Notes under the pieces: generated by a model
What the model was told of the DNA's origin: nothing
Seen by the model: the letters and a program-made list of their open reading frames with translations, nothing else
Database searches by the model: none
Position numbers and translations under genes: made by a program
Shown: piece by piece, positions 46,140-55,908 of the stretch
Layout: each line of letters begins with the position of its first letter
Numbering within the stretch: position 1 is the stretch's first letter
Assembly: GCF_048771995.1 (NCBI RefSeq)
Contig: NC_133027.1
Location: 11,342,001 to 11,406,000 of the forward strand
Reading direction: 5' to 3'
DNA: 64,000 nt
Source: Taeniopygia guttata
Taxonomy: Eukaryota > Chordata > Aves > Passeriformes > Estrildidae

Positions 46140-47716
46140 AAGCATCAAGTCATTTGGAAGATTCCCCTCCTTCTGACCCCTTCAGAAAACATTTCCTTCT
46201 GAATTGCCAGTTGTCTTTTATTGGTGCTGAGACACACTTATGGCTTCTTTGGTATGGTTTGTAAATGGAGAAGGCTCTTCTTCATTCATCCTCTCCAGAC
46301 TACACTGCCTTTGGCATACGGCCCACCGGCCCCGTTTGGCACATCTGTGGCACTTCCAGTTGAGGCAGAAAGGGCAATGGCATTTGCGGGAAAAACCAAA
46401 GGGCGAGTGGGGCAGCCAAAACATCCTGTGCAGATGCAGGCCTTCAGCTGTGACTCGAGAGCATTTGGGTGCCTGCCACTTGGATTTGTATCGCGAAGGG
46501 CAATGTCTTTGGCCGGAGGAGAGCCTTGCTCAGCAGAGAAAGCAGAAAGATCAGAGAGGTGCTCTGAAAGGTCTCCTGCGGTGCAGAGCTGTCAGCGAGT
46601 GTGAGGTGAGAGCGGGCCCGGCCTTGCCCGGCGTGGAGCTGCAGCAGAGCCCTGGCAGAGCCCGGAGCAGCCTGAGCCTGGGCAGGGGCAGGCTGCAAGG
46701 AGGCCCTTGTAGCTGCAGGAGGCACAGCCCGGCCCTGCGTGCCTCTTGCTGGCAGTGGGCGCATCCTCTGCTCTCAGCGCCCAAGCGCAGCCGGCTGCTC
46801 CCGAGGGGAAGCGGAGCCTGGCTCAGCATTCCCACTCTTGTGCTGGCTGCCCTGCGACTCCTGGCAAAGGTCAGCAGTGTGTGCAGCACTCTGGGCACCG
46901 GGGCAGGGAGCCGGGCTGCTCGGCAGGCTGGAGCACAGGGCAGCGTCCTTCAGGCACGGCGCTTGTGCCAGGGGACCATGGGCCAGCGGGAGGCAGGGAC
47001 AGCTTGTCAGCTCATGGCTGCAGGAGCCAGTGCCCCACACAGCTCTGGGAGGCAGCGCCTGCACTTCTGCACTGAGCCACAGCAAAGCTGTGACCTGCAG
47101 AGTGCTTTGCAGAAATATTCAGGGCCAGCAGGCCGGCCTGCTTCGTGCTCTCTGGCACACAGCAAGAGCTGTGCCACGCTGCAGCTCGGAGCTGCTGGGA
47201 GAAAGGTGTTAGAAATAAACTCTTAGGTACAATTAAATGGAGACAAAGTCATTAAAGCAAAAGAGAACCGTTTTTCTTAGTAAGGATTCAACTGAGCTGG
47301 GTGTACTTCCCTTTTGGTTTGGTGTTCAACCCCCCCCATTTTCCAGCACACATCAACACCCAAAAAATTAACTGGAACAAATGCAAACCATAACTAACAA
47401 CAGCTAGCACCAACAACTTTCATTCTTTTTTTGTAATGACCTTTTGGCTGAGGCAAAATATTACCTCCTGTCTCTCAGAGGGAATCGGGGATGAGCCTGA
47501 GCCTTGTGCTTGACTAGTGATCTGATTTGGAAGGGAGCAGAAGGGTTTCAGCAGGCAATTTGTGCTTCCTTTATTCATTTCTTAAGGAAAGACACAGTGT
47601 GGCTTCAGCCAGCAAAAGCATCTGCCAGTTGCATTGACGAAATGCTTGTGAGGAATTCCCAGAAAAAGAACATGTTGAAGAAAAGTTTAATCGTAACAAA
47701 TCCTGCATTCCTTTAG
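46140..47716. other. GC-rich intergenic stretch, no assigned gene
   Basis: Several overlapping open frames exist (the longest 328 codons on the plus strand at 46,240-47,226), which is expected from high GC and few stops. The plus and minus translations are both Cys/Arg/Ala-rich without recognisable domains. One minus frame (46,218-46,424) is dense in Cys and basic residues (KCHCPFCLNWKCHRCAKRG), but I cannot place it in a family. Confidence 0.5.
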
Positions 47717-47869
47717 CTGCAGGAGGCTCTGTTGGCACGGAGTCTGTTGAGCCAGTTGAGGGATTCTCTGCTGCGCAGCAGACGCAGAGCATCCATCTTC
47801 TCCATCCCGCGAGGGAATAGAGAGCAATTTGCTGACATTTGCGAGCCAAACTCTAGACTCACCATACAG
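47717..47869 (+). CDS. Exon-like open stretch of unknown gene (153 nt)
   Basis: Between a good acceptor (attcctttag) and a good donor (ACAG|GTGAGT), 51 codons are open in phase 0-0. The translation starts LQEALLARSLLSQLRDSLLR, followed by SRRRASIFSIPRGNREQF and ending in EPNSRLTIQ. It looks protein-like (amphipathic helix, then a basic stretch). No partner exons were identified nearby, so it may be part of an unrecognised or decayed gene. Confidence 0.4.
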
Positions 47870-48513
47870 GTGAGTGCAGAAGATTCTTGGAAAGGCTTCT
47901 GATGCTGAGGGGCTGGGCTGGGCTGCAGGTGGGCTGCAGGTGGGCTCAAGTACCAGAGTCACGGATTTCGCCTCTAGCTTTGGACAGGAACTGGAGACTT
48001 GGGAATGGGAGTCCTAGGGCATGGGAGTGTTCAAGAAACTGGCAATCCAAATGGATAATCTTGCCTCTACTTTTCTGATAGGTTTGGAAGAGCAGCTTTC
48101 TGTCACGCCAAAAAAATCTGCAGAGGGCTGCCTAAAGGAACCAAAGGGATTGATCACATCCCTGACATTCCTTTTTTGGAGTTTGTCCCACTTATTTTGG
48201 TGGGTTTTTTTTGATCACTAAACACCATGAGCTCAGTAAGTATTTTGCAACTCAATGCAAATCTGATTCTTGAAACATTTTCCAGGATATGTCTAGAAAG
48301 CATTTCAAGAGTTTGTAGCAAATGCAGAGGAACAGAAACCTTTGAAAACTTGATGTTCTGGAATTTGGAAGGTTTTGAATCTCTGTGGTTGTTAACAGTA
48401 GTGTAGAAATGCTTACGGTGTGAGCAGCAACCTGCTGGAATTGGGAACTGGTTTCATTTCAAGCCATTGAGACAGGCTTTTTCTTGGGGAGGCGACTTGT
48501 CAGAGATCAGGGG
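47870..48513. other. No gene seen
   Basis: A short open frame follows a tctgatag acceptor near 48,081, but it has no clear coding character. Nothing else recognised up to the LTR edge. Confidence 0.5.
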
Positions 48514-49462
48514 TGCCTTAGCGCTCTCTTGTCCCCCCTTTTGTCCCAGCTAGCTCCGTGAGGGGGGGGGGAGCGCTGGCAGCTTCCGTGTTTTCCGGCG
48601 AACCCTCGCGGGTATCGGCCGGTGCTGCGTGGGTTTGGGAGCGAGGCGAGTCCCGAGGCAAATAAAAGGAGAGAGACTTTTTCCCCCGCGGGCGATATCT
48701 CAGTTTATTACGGCTTGGTTGGGAAGGCAAAAACCGAGAAGGCTGCTGCGTGCTAAGTTTGAATTTGTCCGTGCCGCCTGGCCGATTCGGGGGCAGGGCG
48801 GCGCGCTCCAAAGCTGGCCGCGATCCAAGAGAGGCTGCGTGTGGAGCCGCGGCGCTCTGTGTGCAGAGGCGACGGCGGCGGTGAGGCTGCAGCAGCGATC
48901 GCAGGACAGTCCGAGGCGGCCGCGATCGCCCGGGGCAGCGGCGGCGGTTGCGGCAGTCAGGGGCCGGGCGAGAGAAAGAGCCGCGACAGCACGCAGGAAT
49001 CAGGCGGAAGAAAAAGCCCGCGGCAGCACGCAGGAATCAGGCGGGAGAAAAAGCCCGCGGCAGCACGCAGGAATCAGGCGGGAGAAGAGGCGGCGGGTCG
49101 GGCAGCAGCAGCGATCAGGGGCCAGGCGGGAGAAAAAGCACCGGGGCGTCCCCAACCCGCTCTATAAGTACTGGATAGGGGAAACCCGGGGCGGCCAATG
49201 AGATAACGCCATGGGGGGACTGGGGATAGTGGGGTGCAGGGGTCCAATGGGAGATGGACAGATGGAAGGGTGCCAGGTCGTCTCTCGACCCCGCCGCATG
49301 GCTGACAGATGGTCTGAGAGACGTAAACAGAGTGACTGGGCACTTTCTCGGGAAGGCAGACCGCGGGGGGAAATGGGAGAACCCGGGAGGTTGTTACAGA
49401 TCGCGAGAGGGTACATGGAATGACCTTATACATAATAGAACATATAATAACACAATTCCACA
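48514..49462 (-). repeat. 3' LTR of the provirus
   Basis: 949 bp from TG (tgccttagcgctc) to CA (acaattccaca). On the minus strand U3 begins TGTGGAATTGTG; a TATA-like ACTTATAGAGC lies near 49,160 and AATAAA at 48,709-48,704. Contains three tandem copies of a 37-bp GC-rich motif starting at 48,987, 49,024 and 49,061, where the other LTR has one. Confidence 0.93.
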
Positions 49463-49478
49463 ACTCCCTCTTCTGTTT
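49463..49478 (-). promoter_or_regulatory. Polypurine tract
   Basis: Minus strand reads aaacagaagagggagt directly before the U3 start TGTGGAATTG, the expected plus-strand primer site for reverse transcription. Confidence 0.8.
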
Positions 49479-49713
49479 TTCAAAAGAAAAGAACAGAAAA
49501 TAACTTAAATGGGAGGTTTTACAGTCCTTTTCCCCATCGTTGAACCCAGCGTCTGCTCGGTTCTTCTCTGGCTGTCTGTGTTGAGCGGATGTCAGCCCTG
49601 ATGGGGCGGTGAAGACTGCGTGGTCGATGTGCACGGTGGAATTGATGACCTTTAAACCTTTTAACATTACTAAAACTCATAATAACAACAATGAATGTTA
49701 ACAGCAACATAAG

Positions 49714-52700
49714 TCAGCATTCTGAGGAGGGGAGGTTTAAATCAAAAGGGAAAGGTGAGTCCAGGGAACTGCATGGTGAAAGGGAAGGCTCTGAAAGAGA
49801 AGGTGCTGAATCAAAAAGGAAGAGGGGAGACTTTCTCCGTCTGCGGAGGGCTGCATGCTTCACCTGAGGATCCTTTTTCTTATCAGTCTGGTGTTTGGGG
49901 ACATATGGCCAGACAAATTTGGATGGGACCCATCTCAGTCCTGAGGGTGTGGACATGCAAGCATATCCCCGTCCCCAGGTAACTAACTCATGGGGCCCTT
50001 CCAGCTGCCAAGTCTCTGGATTTTTGATGATCACTGGTGGTTTTTCCCTAACCTTGCTCAGCTCGTGGTTGTTAAAGTGCCTGGTGACTGGTGGGTTGAG
50101 GTTTTCAAAAGAACAATTTAGGAAATTCAGTGTAAAGAGGGCACGCGCGAGCCGAACCTGAGGGGACTCCACCTTCATAGTTGGTGTTTGCTGTTTCAGC
50201 ATGCGTTTGAGACTCTGATGAGTCCGTTCCACCACTGCTTGACCTGTCAGGGAATATGCGATGCCAGTTTTGTGCTCTATTCCCCATTGCTGCAGGAAGC
50301 TGACAAATCCCTTGGATGTGTACCCGGGGGCATTATCTGTTTTTATCAATTTAGGGACGCCCAGCATAGCGAAGGCCTGTATCAGATGCTTTTCAATGTC
50401 TTTGGCCTTCTCCCCTGCGTGGGCAGAAGCAAAGACTGCCCCAGAGAAAGTGTCCACGGAGACATGGACGTACTTCATCCTCCCAAAGGAATGGATGTGA
50501 GTAACGTCCATCTGCCATACCTCGCAGGACTTCAGACCCCTAGGGTTTGCCCCTGAGCTCACCGATGGTAGGGGGAGCGACTTGCAGGACGGGCAGGTGG
50601 CCACAATGGCTCTGGCTTGGTCACGAGTGAGGTGGAATTGCCGGACCAGCCCGGGCGCATTCTGGTGGTAAAACTGGTGGCTGATCTTAGCCTGCTGGAA
50701 CTTATCTGGGAGCGGAGCTACCTGAGCCGGGGCGGCAGCGAGAGAATCGGCACGCCGATTGCCCTCTGCCAAAAACCCTGGCAAGTTGGTATGTGACCTG
50801 ATATGCATCACATAAAAGGGTTGCTCTCGGTGGGAGACTAGCTTAATCAGTTTCGAGAGCAACTTGTGCAGGGCTTCGTTGGACACACCCTGTAGAACAG
50901 CGTCCTGCGCTCTAGACACTACACCAGCCACATATGCCGAATCAGTTACCAAATTAAAAGGTTCAGAGAATCGCTCAAAGGCCCTGACGACGGCAGCCAA
51001 CTCAGCTATTTGAGGGGAGCCTTCCACCTCCACAATGTCTGTCTCCCACTGTTGCGTTTGGGGGTCTTTCCAAGTTATTACAGACTTGTGGGAACTCCCG
51101 GACGCGTCTGTAAAAACTGTCAAGGCCTTGAGTGGCTTTTTGCTCTGAATTTGTTTGATGGACAATGCGAATTGAATTTCTGATTCAAAAATTTTGTGGG
51201 CTGGTCTCAAAACTGAAATTTTGCCTGTGTAGCTGTCTAGAGAGAACTGCAGGGATTCATTTTCCTGTAACAGATGTTCTAGCATGGCCTTGGTGAATTG
51301 GCCCGATTCCAATTTGATGGGAATGTGAATGCAATCAAAGTCACATCCAGCTAACTCTCTGATCCGAGCTCTTGCTTTGCGGATCAGTTCCGCTACTAAC
51401 TCCTGTGGCCTTGTCATTCTCTTGGACCGATGGTGACTTAGGAAGACCCATTCTATGATGGAGAGTGGGTCCCTTCGGTCTTGGTCCTTGCCCTTCCTTG
51501 GGGTGTCTGTCCATTGAAATATCACACCATGGAGGTGTGGCAGCCTGCCCAATATGATGAATTTAAAAGGCAGGTCCGGATCATACCGGTGGGCCTGTCT
51601 GGCAGACATTGTCTCCTGGACCCTAATCAAAGCTGCTTGGGCCTCTGGGGTGAGTTCCCTGGGAGAACTCGGCTCCTCCCCCCCTTTCAATAAATCGAAA
51701 AGAGGGGCTAGGTCTCTGTTTGTAATGCCTAGCCATGGCCTCACCCAGTTCAAAGAACCGCACAGCTGCTGGACGTCTGCTAGGGTCCGAATTTTGCTTT
51801 TGATGGCCAATTTTTGCGGAGTAATAGTCCGCTTGGTAATTTCCAAGCCCAGGTACTTCCAGGGTGGCATCTTTTGAATCTTATCTTCTCGCAGCTCGAA
51901 CCCTGCAGCAACCAACGTATCGGTTGTCAGGTTAAGCGCGTGTGTAAGGAGATCGTCATTGGGAGCACAAATCAGGATATCATCCATATAATGTTGGATG
52001 ATCACGCCCTCGGTGGCTGTACGGACTGGGGTCAGCAATGAAGCTACATACCGCTGGCAAATGGTGGGCGAGCATTTGAGGCCCTGTGGTAATACTCGCC
52101 AATGGTACCGCTCCATTGGGGCTTCTCGGTTAAGGGACGGAACCGAGAAGGCAAAACGTGGTGCATCGTCTGGGTGGAGGGGAATATGAAAGAAGCAATT
52201 TTTGATGTCAATCACAGCCAATTCCCAATCTTTGGGTAACATTGTGGGGGACGGCATCCCTGGTTGGAGTGGACCCATATTTTCGATCACATTGTTGATG
52301 GCACGAAAGTCGTGGAGCAACCGCCATTCGTCTTTGCCTGGTTTTTTCAGGACAAAGACGGGGGAATTCCAAGGAGATGTTGTTTCTTGGATATGTCCCT
52401 TGGCAAGTTGTTCTGCCACGAGTTTTTGGAGCGCTTTTAATTTTTGTTTATTGAGCGGCCACTGCTCTACCCAGATTGGAACATCAGAGAGCCAATTTAA
52501 CTTTTGGGTAGGACACTCCTCAGTGACCGCTGCCCGAAAAACCTGGGGGGTAGGAATGGTCAATGAGACCCCCCACTGGGCCATCAGGTCCCTTCCCCAC
52601 AGGGGCTCCGTGTAATCCAGAACAAACGGACGCAGGTAAGCTGTCTGTCTGTTTGGCCCCTCAAATTTGATGATGTTTTTTGACTGTTTTGCCAATTGTG

Positions 52701-53430
52701 CCCCTCCGACACCTTGAATGTGTCCAGCCACGTCCTGCAACTCCCAACGCGACGGCCAATCCCGTGAGGGAATGACTGTGACGTCTGCCCCTGTGTCCAA
52801 GAGGCCGTTAAGCCACTTGTGCTCACCGCCGTTCCACATGTAACACTCAATTTTGGGTTTATCCTTCCCAATTACCTGGGCCTGACACACCTCGTAGATC
52901 TGCTTTGCGGTTTTCCTCCACAGGTCTTCTGGGTAGACAGGAGCCCCAGATACAGGTATGGCCTGGGCGATGATTTGCCCTTTGGGAAGGTAGACTGGCG
53001 GGTGATGCACCAGATGTTTAGGGTTTACAGGTGTCAAATTGGGTGCGATAGTGATGTCGAGTGGCGTGTATTTTGTGTCCCCAAGGACGATGTACTTACT
53101 GTGGAGTTTTCTACAGGTCCCTGGGTCCTGTGTGTCCACTGTGACAAAGTGCCAATTGCTGTCCCTGAGCAGTAGGGGTTCGGTTAGGGCCAACCTGTAT
53201 GGAGAGAAGTTGGACTGGGTGTTAAGGATGGGCCTGGGATGGTCGGGGTCCCGACCAAGCCATGCCTGTGAGATGAAATTCCCAACTCCTCCCACACAGG
53301 CTGGTTCACCAGCTCTTGTTCCCCTATTGTGCACTCCAGAAATGTCGTGTTTGGTATTAGAGTTATTGTCCTCAGGTGGGTATGCTAATGTGTTGTCCCT
53401 CCTGCCCCCTGATGTTATGTTTCCCACCAA
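49714..53430 (-). CDS. pol: Pro-Pol polyprotein (protease, RT, RNase H, integrase)
   Basis: Open for 1,238 codons (a few more upstream to the frameshift site). Approximate residues from 53,430: N-terminal 200 of uncertain nature, with a dUTPase-like LPKGQIIAQAI stretch at about 148-158; protease LLDTGADVTVIP at 210-221; RT with LPQG (447-450) and YMDD (481-484); RNase H with TDAS, IAE and TDSAYV (Asp775, Glu810, Asp830); integrase with His922/His933/Cys946/Cys949 and catalytic Asp975, Asp1032 and Glu1068 (DVTHI, TDNAPGY, VVERTHQSLK). All these catalytic residues are present. Protease and polymerase share one frame, unlike typical betaretroviruses with three frames. Expressed only through the -1 shift from gag; the first codon given is TTG and is not a real start. 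Confidence 0.95.
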   Translation of the reverse strand: MVGNITSGGRRDNTLAYPPEDNNSNTKHDISGVHNRGTRAGEPACVGGVGNFISQAWLGRDPDHPRPILNTQSNFSPYRLALTEPLLLRDSNWHFVTVDTQDPGTCRKLHSKYIVLGDTKYTPLDITIAPNLTPVNPKHLVHHPPVYLPKGQIIAQAIPVSGAPVYPEDLWRKTAKQIYEVCQAQVIGKDKPKIECYMWNGGEHKWLNGLLDTGADVTVIPSRDWPSRWELQDVAGHIQGVGGAQLAKQSKNIIKFEGPNRQTAYLRPFVLDYTEPLWGRDLMAQWGVSLTIPTPQVFRAAVTEECPTQKLNWLSDVPIWVEQWPLNKQKLKALQKLVAEQLAKGHIQETTSPWNSPVFVLKKPGKDEWRLLHDFRAINNVIENMGPLQPGMPSPTMLPKDWELAVIDIKNCFFHIPLHPDDAPRFAFSVPSLNREAPMERYHWRVLPQGLKCSPTICQRYVASLLTPVRTATEGVIIQHYMDDILICAPNDDLLTHALNLTTDTLVAAGFELREDKIQKMPPWKYLGLEITKRTITPQKLAIKSKIRTLADVQQLCGSLNWVRPWLGITNRDLAPLFDLLKGGEEPSSPRELTPEAQAALIRVQETMSARQAHRYDPDLPFKFIILGRLPHLHGVIFQWTDTPRKGKDQDRRDPLSIIEWVFLSHHRSKRMTRPQELVAELIRKARARIRELAGCDFDCIHIPIKLESGQFTKAMLEHLLQENESLQFSLDSYTGKISVLRPAHKIFESEIQFALSIKQIQSKKPLKALTVFTDASGSSHKSVITWKDPQTQQWETDIVEVEGSPQIAELAAVVRAFERFSEPFNLVTDSAYVAGVVSRAQDAVLQGVSNEALHKLLSKLIKLVSHREQPFYVMHIRSHTNLPGFLAEGNRRADSLAAAPAQVAPLPDKFQQAKISHQFYHQNAPGLVRQFHLTRDQARAIVATCPSCKSLPLPSVSSGANPRGLKSCEVWQMDVTHIHSFGRMKYVHVSVDTFSGAVFASAHAGEKAKDIEKHLIQAFAMLGVPKLIKTDNAPGYTSKGFVSFLQQWGIEHKTGIAYSLTGQAVVERTHQSLKRMLKQQTPTMKVESPQVRLARALFTLNFLNCSFENLNPPVTRHFNNHELSKVREKPPVIIKNPETWQLEGPHELVTWGRGYACMSTPSGLRWVPSKFVWPYVPKHQTDKKKDPQVKHAALRRRRKSPLFLFDSAPSLSEPSLSPCSSLDSPFPFDLNLPSSEC

Positions 53431-53468
53431 ATTTGTGTCCTCACGCAGGGAGGGACTGCGCTGGGAAA

Positions 53469-55379
53469 TCAGTTTTTTGAATGTCCCCCTGAGTTGGAGG
53501 CACCTTGCCCTTGCTGCTGTTTTTTAAAACGCAAGAAGTCCTCTTTGAGGGGGCAGTGAGACGCCCAGTGTCCTTTCTTATTGCACAGGTTGCAGGGCCG
53601 TCCTGGATGGTAGCCTTTGGGTGGTGGCCCAGTGAAGCGGCGTGCAGGAGCCGGAGCTGTGGATGGCGTGTGGGCTTCGGCAAAGGAGACTCTCCGTGAT
53701 GGCGTTTGGGGTGTCCTCGGAGGGTCTTTTGAAGGCAGGGTGAGACTTCGAGCGCACACGTCCAGCATGTCTTGGAGCGTTGGCTCTGGGTCGAGGGGCA
53801 GGCTCAGCATCGCCTGTCGGCAGGCCTCGTTGGCATTCTGCAGGGCGATCTGCTTCACCATGCCCTGCCTCAATCCGTCCTCTGGCACCTGCGATTCAGC
53901 TGCCCTGTACAACCTGTCTACGAAACTAACGAAAGATTCCTGTGTCTCCTGCTTAATAGAAAAACAGTTAACAACAGGACCACGGGGTTTTAACTTAAAA
54001 AATGCTTTTTCTGCCGCATTGGCAGTTGCTGCCAATGCCCCCCTTGGAATCTTTTCAGCCTGTGTTGTTGCCACGTCCCAATCCCCTATCCCGCACAGGT
54101 GGTCAATGGTTAACATGCCTCCATCGGTGTCAGAGGAGGTCTCGGCTTTTGCCCAAAGTTGCGGTAATGCATCCCGTACCTCCCGCCTCCATGCGGATTC
54201 CCATACCAAAAACTCAGCTTGAGTAAGCAAGCACAAAAACAGAGCGCGAATGTCAGCAGGGACGTACTCGTTGGAGGAAAGTGTGACTTTTAAAAGTCCC
54301 CGAAAGTATTCACTTTCCCGACCAAAGTCTTTTTGGGCTTTGCAAACATCTCTAATTACAGCCTGTGGGATAGGGGTCCACTGTGCCAAGGGTCTGCCCC
54401 TCTGCCGCGGGGTGTAGGTGACTGGTGCGGCAGAAAAGGCAAGCAGGGGTTGCGGCAGGTCGCGGCTTCCCCCCTCCCCCCCTCCCTCCTCCTCCGTCCC
54501 CCCCCCTCCCTCGGGAACCGAGGCATGGGAACCAGAGGGCGGGCCACGGGAACCGAGGGCGGGGGCAGGACCAGGGCTAGGGGGTGTGGCTGGTGTTACC
54601 TCACCCGCAGGGGCGGGGTCGGAGGGAGGACTGATGAATGATTCATTAGGGGAGGTGCCAGAAGGGGGTGGAGGGGAGGGGTGGGTGGAGAAGTCTCGGG
54701 AGTGGGAGGGGTTGGCTGTAGGGCGAAGGGGGTCGTTAGGAGACAAAGAATGCAGGGAGGGGGATGGGCATGCCATGCGGTCCCCTCCATGTTGTGCCTT
54801 GGGGCAGGGAAGGGAATCATTTTGGGAAAGGTCCGGGGAAGGTCCTGGGGAGGAATCTGGGGTTTTAAAACTCACAACTTTGCTAAGAGAGGAGGTTTGG
54901 GGAGGGGAAGGGTGCAGGGCGATGCCAGCATCGTCCTGCGATGGAGCCTGGGGGTTAGCAGAGAGACCAGAATCTGCCTGCGGCTGGTTTTGCCAGGATG
55001 CCTGTCTGAGAATCCCCGGGCTAGGGAGAGAGGGATAGGAGAGGGTTTTTGGGGGATTTGGGGGGCTTGGGAGGCAGCGTTCGCCCTGCGGTGGCTTTGG
55101 CTTCCCTTCACAGTTATCTTTGACAATATTTTTCAGTTGGATTGCCAGGTGGATAAAAATTGAAAAGGACTGATCCTCCTTTTGGGCAATTTCTTTTTTC
55201 ACTCGGTCCCAGAATTGAACTTGGTACAAATTTTCCTGCGACAGGTCCTGGAAAGACTGCAGAAGCCACCGTGCAAAACGCTTCACGTCTGATTTTTTAC
55301 ATTTCTTCCCTCCCCCCACTAAAATTCCTAGGGTTTGAACATAAATTCTCTCCTGTGACACAGACATTTTTGCACCCAT
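53469..55379 (-). CDS. gag: Gag polyprotein
   Basis: 636 codons from the start MGAKMSV (Gly at position 2 fits myristoylation); an upstream in-frame start at 55,448 lacks this and is less likely. Order: matrix-like first about 90 residues (YVQTLGILVGGG, ARWLLQSFQDLS), a long Pro/Ser-rich spacer of about 200 residues, capsid beginning near PVTYTPRQRGRPLAQW, with the major homology region QETQESFVSFVDRLYRAAE, then a nucleocapsid with a single CCHC knuckle CNLCNKKGHWASHC. Many betaretroviral Gags have two knuckles; only one is seen here. The frame is intact. Confidence 0.93.
   Translation of the reverse strand: MGAKMSVSQERIYVQTLGILVGGGKKCKKSDVKRFARWLLQSFQDLSQENLYQVQFWDRVKKEIAQKEDQSFSIFIHLAIQLKNIVKDNCEGKPKPPQGERCLPSPPNPPKTLSYPSLPSPGILRQASWQNQPQADSGLSANPQAPSQDDAGIALHPSPPQTSSLSKVVSFKTPDSSPGPSPDLSQNDSLPCPKAQHGGDRMACPSPSLHSLSPNDPLRPTANPSHSRDFSTHPSPPPPSGTSPNESFISPPSDPAPAGEVTPATPPSPGPAPALGSRGPPSGSHASVPEGGGGTEEEGGGEGGSRDLPQPLLAFSAAPVTYTPRQRGRPLAQWTPIPQAVIRDVCKAQKDFGRESEYFRGLLKVTLSSNEYVPADIRALFLCLLTQAEFLVWESAWRREVRDALPQLWAKAETSSDTDGGMLTIDHLCGIGDWDVATTQAEKIPRGALAATANAAEKAFFKLKPRGPVVNCFSIKQETQESFVSFVDRLYRAAESQVPEDGLRQGMVKQIALQNANEACRQAMLSLPLDPEPTLQDMLDVCARSLTLPSKDPPRTPQTPSRRVSFAEAHTPSTAPAPARRFTGPPPKGYHPGRPCNLCNKKGHWASHCPLKEDFLRFKKQQQGQGASNSGGHSKN
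53472..53478 (-). promoter_or_regulatory. -1 ribosomal frameshift site (A AAA AAC) at the gag stop
   Basis: In gag frame the last codons read tcA AAA AAC TGA, so the slippery heptamer abuts the stop. Shifting back by one base opens the pro-pol frame (aaa aaa ctg att tcc...), which stays open through pol. A downstream pseudoknot was not modelled. Confidence 0.88.
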
Positions 55380-55820
55380 TATGTCAATGTTAAGGCGTGT
55401 CACAACCCTCGCGGCTGGTAAAATAACAAAAGAAGAAAAAAAAGACACCTGTCGGAGACTGGGAAGCCTTCCCTTACAAACTCCCTGAAGCGGGAGACAA
55501 AATGTGGGCTCTTACGCCCTCTTGTGGGAGAAAGAGAAACTCACCCCAAAGGGAGCAAGGCGTACCCAGCCCAGGGGGACCCCGGTAACTCACCACGGGT
55601 CTGGCGACGTCCGAAGGCGAAACGAAACGTCCAGCTGCGAAGTTTTCGCCGTGGGGGGGCCGAGCTTCAGCGGTGCTAGCCAAAGGTGCCGGCCCCACCC
55701 CTCTGGAAGCCTTGGCTCCTTAAAACAGAACCACGGCTTGCGAGGGTGTTGTAACGTCCACGAGGTAAATCAATGAGCTTTTCGGGGCTTGGTGGTCCTC
55801 AGTCCGTGTGCTTGGAGCTC
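55380..55820 (-). other. Proviral leader between PBS and gag
   Basis: About 440 bp of non-coding leader; packaging signal and splice donor would be expected here, but none was assigned. With no env, a splice donor may be dispensable. Confidence 0.5.
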
Positions 55821-55908
55821 CCAAGCAACGCGTTTGGGCGCCACAACTGCCTTAGCGCTCTCTCTTGTCCCCCCTTTCGTCCCAAGCAACACGTTCGGGC
55901 GCCACAAC
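55821..55908 (-). promoter_or_regulatory. Primer-binding site, present twice
   Basis: Minus strand 55,904 down to 55,881 begins TGGCGCCCGAAC, matching the 3' end complement of a lysine tRNA (Lys3 type). A second copy at 55,843-55,821 begins TGGCGCCCAAAC. They are 61 bp apart because the U5 end (tgccttagcgctc) plus PBS is tandemly duplicated. Confidence 0.75.

Noticed and set aside
46218-46424. Cys- and Arg-rich small frame on the minus strand
   Set aside because: The composition is suggestive of a small basic Cys-rich protein, but no family match, start context or partner exon can be shown.
46240-47226. 328-codon open frame on the plus strand
   Set aside because: GC-rich with equally long frames on the other strand; no domain, promoter or splice support.
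49074-49667. 197-codon minus-strand frame spanning the 3' LTR, as an env or accessory gene
   Set aside because: It runs from the pol-LTR gap through U3 with no envelope features such as signal peptide or membrane segment; the same kind of frame occurs in the other LTR.
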